Assembly: GCA_007922305.1 (NCBI GenBank)
Contig: ML677478.1
Location: forward strand, 1,468,477-1,532,476
DNA length: 64,000 nucleotides
Source of the DNA: Dermatemys mawii
Taxonomy: Eukaryota; Chordata; Testudines; Dermatemydidae
Direction: 5' to 3'
This document shows positions 58,600-64,000 of this stretch, in pieces. The notes under the pieces were generated by a model, which did no database searches, was not told the DNA's origin, and worked only from the letters and a program-made list of their open reading frames with translations. Position numbers and translations under genes: made by a program. Every line of letters starts with the position of its first letter. Position 1 is the first letter of the stretch.

Positions 58600-59140
58600 C
58601 TCTGGGGGGTGGTACAACATGTCTGACTCTGGCCGGGCCACCAGCAGTGTGGTAGGGGGGGCAGGGATTGAGGCGGGAGATTTCAAAAGGGGCCATGAGT
58701 CCTGGGGTCAGTCATGGGACAAGGGGCTGTTGGAAGGGGTGGAGGTTCTGGGCACAGGGCGGAAAGGGGAAGGGAAAGAGGCAGGGTAGGTTGGATAGAA
58801 CTTGGGAGTCCCAGGGATCTGTCAGGGGCGGGGGTGTGGCTACGGGTTGGGGCAGTCAGGGGTCAGGGAGGAGGGCAGATTGAGAAGGGAGTGGGATCCT
58901 GGAGGGGCAGTTAGGGTTGGGAGGTCTCTGGAAGGGGCGGTCAAGGGACAAGGAGCAGGGGGGTTGAATAGGTCTGGAGTTCTGAGGCGGGCCGTCGGAG
59001 TGGGAAATGGGAGGGGGTCAGACAGGGGTGGGACAGGGCGGGCCCAGGATGTTGGGAAGGCACAGCTTTCCCTGATCTGGCCCTCCGTATAAGTTTTCTC
59101 CCCTGATGTGGCCCTCAGGCCAAAATGTTTTTCCACGCCT
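58600..59140 (-). mobile_element. hAT element related to 30347-30880, opposite orientation
   Basis: G-rich counterpart of the C-rich element, ending 'gccctcaggccaaaatgttt' and 'ttccacgcctgg'. Many overlapping glycine/arginine-rich frames are composition artefacts. Edges are uncertain. Confidence 0.6.
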
Positions 59141-59154
59141 GGTTTAGATACAAT

Positions 59155-59317
59155 ATGAAGCAGAGCCCAAATTCCTGCTTGATGACTCTTGTGACTGTTT
59201 AGACACAAAATTAAGCAGAGCCCACATTTCTTTATTGAAGACGGACCAGTTTGCCATCCTGAGTTTGGAACATGTATTAATAATCTGATACAGTGTCATC
59301 TTATAACTTCCCAAACA
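59155..59317 (-). repeat. LTR-like family A remnant
   Basis: Matches the end of copies A1-A5 ('acggaccagtttgccatcct'; 'gtttagacacaaaattaagc'). Confidence 0.5.
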
Positions 59318-59660
59318 GGAACTCCTCACTGAACACTGTTGTTCTGTTAGTGAAAAATGCGACTTTAATTCTTATGGGGAAATGAAATTCGCTTAACATT
59401 GTTTCGCTTAACGTAAATGTGGGGCTTTGGTTCCAGCGAAATTTTTTTTTCCCAGTCAAAAGGCATTAGATACATTTTAAACAAGTAATGTAATACAGGA
59501 ATAAGTTTTTAAAACTGTTAAAGAAACAATTTAATACTACAATCATCATTGCTGACTATGAAGCAATGGGAGGTGCCTCTGCCTAACCCCACATAGGCAC
59601 AGCCCAGTGGCACTGCAGACAATGAGGCAGACAAGGAGGCCAGCTTCGTCCCTATTCTTT
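59318..59660. mobile_element. Truncated relative of the 19778-20581 DNA element
   Basis: Starts 'ggaactcctcactgaacact', has the 'cgcttaacattgtttcgctt' motif and breaks off after 'aatgaggcagacaaggaggc', which also occurs at 20098-20120. Confidence 0.55.
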
Positions 59661-59789
59661 TGTTACTTCTTATAACGGATAGTCTATGAAACAGACTGTG
59701 ACATTACACCCCTTAATTATTTCTTGAAAAATGCTTTCGAGAGTAATTGACAAAACTGGAATATGTTTTATGCTATATAGGCGATGTAA

Positions 59790-60164
59790 CGTAATCATCT
59801 TCAGTTTTCCATCAAAATACCAAAGTCCCCTCCTCCCTAAACCATGGCTGTCAGACTCTGGTGATGTTCCAGGGCAGTTCAGAAAGAGGAGAGACCATTG
59901 TGTGTCATGGGGGATGTGGTCCAGCCTGGTAGCCTGGCCCATGGCAGAGATTGGTGCTGTGTGGTATCTGATACACACCTGTGGTATTTCAGAGCGAAAA
60001 GATTTTGGTCTCCACAAACAAACCCCTTTGTGGATCAGCTCTACACAGCACCTGGCTTGCACTGAAAAGAGCAGGAGGAAATATACCCCTCACCTCCTAC
60101 TCTGTAACATTGGTAGAAATTGCATCATTTGAATAACACAGTAAGAATGAGTGAGTCAAATTAG
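59790..60164 (+). repeat. Distal 5' flank of OR6
   Basis: Paralogous to 1760-2120 and 33390-33640. It begins sharply at about 59790. The 130-133 aa frames on both strands here are flank repeats with no domain. Confidence 0.6.
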
Positions 60165-60374
60165 TCCCCAGGGCACCAATTACACCCAGCTGGCTTTGGT
60201 TCACTGAACATAATAATTAGGTGTCATGGTGCTCTGAGCTCAGGTATTCACAGTTGCTTCAAGTATCATGTCCCATAGTTCAGACATCTCAGTATAAAAC
60301 TTCCCGAATGCTCCAAACTGGCAGTTTTTGTCGATGGGGAAATGCCAACACATCTCTCTCTCCCTTCTCAGCAG
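60165..60374 (+). promoter_or_regulatory. Predicted OR6 promoter and untranslated exon 1
   Basis: O/E-like tccccagggc at 60165-60174, TAATTA at 60214-60219, TATAAAA at 60293-60299, donor CAG|GTACGTG with the exon ending at 60374. Spacings are 49, 79 and 81 bp. The predicted intron is 60375-60976 (602 bp). Confidence 0.62.
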
Positions 60375-61046
60375 GTACGTGCTACTGTCCTGAATTACAG
60401 TCACACAGATGCAGACATCATGGGGATCAGCAGGTATTGAATTCAAAGCCTCCAGCACTAAAAGCCTCAGCCCCAACTCCTACCCTTTCAACTAAAGAAG
60501 TGACCTCCTTGGTTGAAAAAAATAGCCACTTAATCACTGAAGCCAGTGCTTTCCAGTATATCTCTGGGTTTTCATACAGGCTAAAGTAAATGCCAAAAGG
60601 TCAATTAGCACAGTGAGCAACTTTACCCCAAACCGACATGCCAAGCCGCAGAGCTCACCTTGCCCAAAGAGGGTAGAAAGATTGACGCTCCTATACTCTC
60701 ACCCCTTCTTTAGCTCAGGAATAATTTCTTCAGCCTGATTCTCTCACAGCACAGTTACAAGTCCCTGTTTCCTGCTCGGATTAGTGAACAGGAGTGTTTG
60801 TATGTGGACAATGATTAACATTTGTGTTATTGGATATGCACAGTGTGTGTATTTTATCAAACACTTGGAATGACCAGCTGTAAACATCTGGCTCTGTGGA
60901 CTAAGCCCTTCCCTGAGCGGGTACTGATGTCTATTGAAAAAGTGATCTCTGTTTATCTTCACTTACTTCATTACAGAGAAGGGACAGGTTTTCCGCAACA
61001 TCCACCTTCCAGATCTCTGTAGCTGTCTGATCTCTGTTCAGAGGAG

Positions 61047-61985
61047 ATGGAAAAGGGAAATCACTCGGAGGTGACTGAGTTCATTCTCTCCGGATTGACA
61101 GATTGTCCAGAACTGCAGATCTCCCTGTTTGCGGTGTTCCTACTGATTTATGGTATCACCTTGGTGGGGAACGGGGGGATGATCTTGTTAATCATGACTG
61201 ACTCCCGACTCCAGACTCCCATGTACTTTTTCCTCAGTCATTTGTCTTTCTGTGACCTCTGCTTTTCTTCGTTAATTTACCCTATGGTGCTGTCAAATTT
61301 CTTAGCTGAGAGGAAAAGCATTTCTTACACTGCCTGTGCTGTGCAAATGTATCTCGGTATCATTTGTGCAGATGTTGAGTGCCTCTTGCTGGCTGTAATG
61401 GCATATGACCGTTATGTGGCCATCTGTAACCCGTTGCTCTACACGGTCACCATGTCGAAGTGCCTTTGTAAACAGCTGGTGGCAGGGCTGTATGCTATAG
61501 GGTTGGTGGATTCAGTGATACAAACGTGTTTTACATTTCGGCTGTCATTCTGCGGCTCCAACATCATCAATCATTTCTTCTGTGATATTCCCCAACTGCT
61601 GGTGCTCTCCTGTTCTGACACACGCATCAATGAGATTGCCATGTTTGCTTCCACATGCTGCATTCAAGTTACTGGCTTTGTGACTGTCCTCCTCTCCTAT
61701 GTCTATATCATCTCCACCATCCTAAAGATCCGCTCCTCCGAGGGTCAGCACAAAGCCTTCTCCACCTGCTCTTTCCACTTGACCTCAGTGGTCTTGTTTT
61801 ATGGCATCCAACTCTTCATGTATTTACGTCCCACCTCCAGCTATTCCATGGACACAGACAAAGTGGCCTCAGTGTTTTACACGCTGGTTCTCCCCATGTT
61901 GAACCCCCTCATTTACAGCCTAAGGAACAAGGAGGTGAAGGATGCCCTGAGGAGAGCAATGAATAAACTCTTAACCAATTCTTGA
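61047..61985 (+). CDS. Olfactory receptor 6 of the array, intact, 312 aa
   Basis: Class II OR, complete; acceptor ends at 60976, 70 nt before the ATG (71 in the other five). NHS 5-7, GN at 41-42, C97, [10 protein letters not shown] 118-127, ECL2 cysteines 169/179/189, [10 protein letters not shown] and NPLIYSL are present. Several signature places differ: LQTPMYFFL (Gln for His at 56), [10 protein letters not shown] where the others have [10 protein letters not shown] or ISPTx[15 protein letters not shown] in ICL2, IPQLLVLSC in ECL2, and LPMLNPL for IPMLNPL in TM7. The frame is fully open, so it is called functional. Its 3' flank matches that of OR5. Confidence 0.95.
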   Translation: MEKGNHSEVTEFILSGLTDCPELQISLFAVFLLIYGITLVGNGGMILLIMTDSRLQTPMYFFLSHLSFCDLCFSSLIYPMVLSNFLAERKSISYTACAVQMYLGIICADVECLLLAVMAYDRYVAICNPLLYTVTMSKCLCKQLVAGLYAIGLVDSVIQTCFTFRLSFCGSNIINHFFCDIPQLLVLSCSDTRINEIAMFASTCCIQVTGFVTVLLSYVYIISTILKIRSSEGQHKAFSTCSFHLTSVVLFYGIQLFMYLRPTSSYSMDTDKVASVFYTLVLPMLNPLIYSLRNKEVKDALRRAMNKLLTNS

Positions 61986-62394
61986 ATCTGTTTAACTCTC
62001 TACTGGTTTAGTGATGGGGAGTAGAAACAAGTGAATTCAATTCCCAGCCCATTGCAATGTAATTTTGCAGAGCCTGAGGTAATGTTTTTAATTATTGTAT
62101 TATTATATTAAGTATTTGTTTGCATTGCAACAAGGTCTGCAGGCCCCAACTGAGATCAGTGGAAAAAACTTTAGGAAGACTCACAGGTCCAGGAAGAGGG
62201 GATGGTTTTATAAGCTGGTGGCTGTGGGCATCCACCTAGAGGGTGAGATGTTCAACTTGACATCTCAGGACATCAGGTGGGAGTTCCAAAGGAGTTTCTG
62301 TGACCGAACCTGTCACAAGGAGTTTAGGAATAAAATTGCAAAATAATATGTGTGTGTGTTTGGGCGGAGGGAGGTGGAGAGGATAGGACAAGAA
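61986..62394 (+). repeat. OR6 3' flank
   Basis: Same order as after OR5: proximal flank, LTR-B stub ('gtttctgtgaccgaacctgt'), then CR1. No gene. Confidence 0.6.
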
Positions 62395-62655
62395 CAGATG
62401 GACTTCAATTGTAGCAAGGGTAATTTAGGTTAGACACTAGGAGAAACATCCCAACCATGAAGGTGGTTAAACACTGGAATAATTTGCCTAGGGTGGTTGT
62501 GGAATCTCCTCTTTTGGAGATTTTTAAGAACAGGTTAGACAAACCCCTGTCAGGGATGGTCTAGATAATACTCAGTTCTGCTATGAGTGTCAGTGAGGAC
62601 TGGACTACATGTCCTCTTGAGGTCACCTCCAGTCCTACGATTCTATGATCTTACA
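62395..62655 (+). mobile_element. CR1 LINE 3' end, plus strand
   Basis: Same insertion as 51395-51655, ending 'tacgattctatgatc'. Shared between the OR5 and OR6 units. Confidence 0.85.
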
Positions 62656-63650
62656 AGGAGCCCGGCACTGGGAGGAGGGGGTACATCAGCCTGAGCACTG
62701 GGCAGGGCAAGGGACACACACCTGCCTATGCTAGATATTCAGCTCCACTGTACCCACCACCATATGCACACACACAGTGCCAATGCACCCCAAACACACA
62801 CAGACAGAAAGAGTGCCCACTACACACACACAGCCTGGCTCTGAGTACGATCCAAATGCAGAACATTCTCTGCTGGGAAACTGGGGCAACTGGAATATTT
62901 CCAACTAGCCTAAATGATGAGAACCGAAGGGGATTCTGCTGCCCTGGCAGGGAGATAGGATTAGATTTCCCAACTCATCTTTTGAATTGGCAGCTTTGCT
63001 GAGGCCGGGTTTATGCTTAAAAATAGATCAACAGAGCTCCATCATACGTGGAGCTGGGGAAGGACTTTTCACACCCTCTGCGAGGCAGTTTGCTTGTACT
63101 CATCCTCAGTGTAATTCTTTCATGGACCTAAGTACTGCCTCTCGGAGACATGGATTAACTGAATCAATGGAAAACCCTCTTCCATAAATGTGGAAATCAT
63201 TTACACTAGGGTGCTGCTACACACCATAGCTGAGTCAATTTAATGGCTTTAGTATAGACATTCCCTGAAGTGATAGGGGAGTTTCCCCCATTCCTATTAA
63301 AGCTATTTTTCTCTTCTTTTCCATCACTCTTCCCCATCCCTTATAAAGCTCTTTCCTTCTTTTGATCGGTCAATATATTCAGAAATTTTTATGCTCAGCA
63401 GAATTTCTTCCTTCCCTTCACACAAATGCCATTACAATTAAAAGCTGAAATGCTTTGAAACTGACTTGTTTGCCCATGACTTGGTGGTACCTCTTTGTTT
63501 TTGCTCCCTTCACTTATAATGAGTTGAAAAGTATGGAAGCAGAACCTTAGGAAGCAGACATAGAGTCAAATATTTCCCTGGTTTACTAACCACACCAATA
63601 TTACCCTTAATACCTCTGTAGCTGCTTCCTTGGGTGACAGAGGTTAAATT
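62656..63650 (-). repeat. Inverted OR distal 3' flank after OR6
   Basis: Paralogous to 51656-52640 and inverted relative to 4909-6410, with the CA tracts at 62770-62840 and the MITE-like segment at about 63000-63270. No gene. Confidence 0.65.
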
Positions 63651-64000
63651 GGGCTTAGGAGATGGCCTCTCCACCCCACAGAGATACTTGAAACCACCTG
63701 AAAAGAAAAGGACCCTAACCACAGGGGTGGGTGAGAACAGGCTGGAGCCAGGTCAAAAAAGTCATCTGACCAGAGAAGGATTTTTCCTGAAGTAACAACT
63801 TGGGGGGAGATGTTAATATTTATAACTGATTTCTGAGTGTACTAAGCTTAGACTTGTGTGTTTTGCTTTATTTTGCTTTATGACTTTGTTCTGTCTGTTC
63901 CTACTTAAAACCACTTAAATCCAACTTTTTATACTTAATAAAATAATTTTTGTTTATTTATAGACTCAGTGTAAGTAATTGTTATCTGGGGGCAAATAGT
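63651..64000 (+). mobile_element. LTR family B, partial, cut by window edge
   Basis: Matches 53810-54150 in the same orientation ('cagaggttaaattgggctta' joins the inverted flank to the LTR middle). AATAAA near 63938. Confidence 0.6.

Noticed and set aside
59670..60132. Overlapping 130- and 133-aa frames upstream of OR6
   Set aside because: They cover flank repeats; the counterparts upstream of OR1 and OR3 are broken.
1..64000. Search for CRISPR arrays, operons, phage or plasmid functions
   Set aside because: The window is vertebrate nuclear DNA; no regularly spaced short repeats or prokaryotic genes are present.

Overview
This window is vertebrate nuclear DNA, almost certainly from a turtle (a crocodilian is a weaker alternative). 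It carries an array of six uninterrupted, single-coding-exon olfactory receptor (OR) genes, all on the + strand, at about 3.0, 16.6, 34.3, 42.6, 50.1 and 61.0 kb. The lineage is inferred from the repeats: truncated CR1 LINE 3' ends, Penelope-like element ends, non-autonomous hAT and PIF/Harbinger elements, tRNA-derived SINEs and solo retroviral LTRs of sauropsid type. There are no bacterial genes, operons, CRISPR arrays or ribosome binding sites. One 400-base assembly gap lies at 21570-21969.

The six ORs are close tandem paralogues (five of 312 aa, one of 306 aa) of class II, nearest by eye to families 5/8/9. Each sits in a duplicated unit whose 5' flank is also conserved. Read side by side, the flanks give one gene model: an O/E(EBF)-like site, a TAATTA homeodomain site, a TATA box exactly 79 bp further on, a short untranslated exon 1 ending in a CAG|GTA donor, an intron of about 0.4-1.2 kb, and an acceptor 70-71 nt before the ATG. 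A seventh flank without a gene ends at the gap (20.6-21.5 kb). Three minus-strand OR fragments from a different OR lineage lie at 25.1, 28.2 and 46.9 kb.

Layout: 0-6.4 kb, LTR, OR1 and its 3' flank; 6.4-13.6 kb, CR1/hAT nest and a degraded gammaretrovirus-like provirus; 13.6-19.7 kb, OR2 unit; 19.8-28.4 kb, orphan flank, gap, duplicated block B, a Penelope-like element with a GIY-YIG reading frame, and OR fragments; 28.4-33.4 kb, gene-free DNA with hAT and Harbinger elements; 33.4-39.9 kb, OR3 and 3' flank-type DNA; 40-43.6 kb, OR4; 43.7-47.1 kb, second copy of block B; 47.1-51.3 kb, OR5; 51.4-57.1 kb, a large imperfect palindrome built from OR 3' flanks; 57-59.7 kb, LTR, hAT and other repeats; 59.8-64 kb, OR6 and an inverted 3' flank.

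The genes do not form a pathway. In other vertebrates such receptors are expressed singly in olfactory neurons and couple to Golf and adenylyl cyclase 3. The most interesting content is the promoter/exon architecture shared by all six genes, the inversion and duplication scars that show how the array grew, and the nested transposons that order those events. I found nothing that amounts to a new molecular system.
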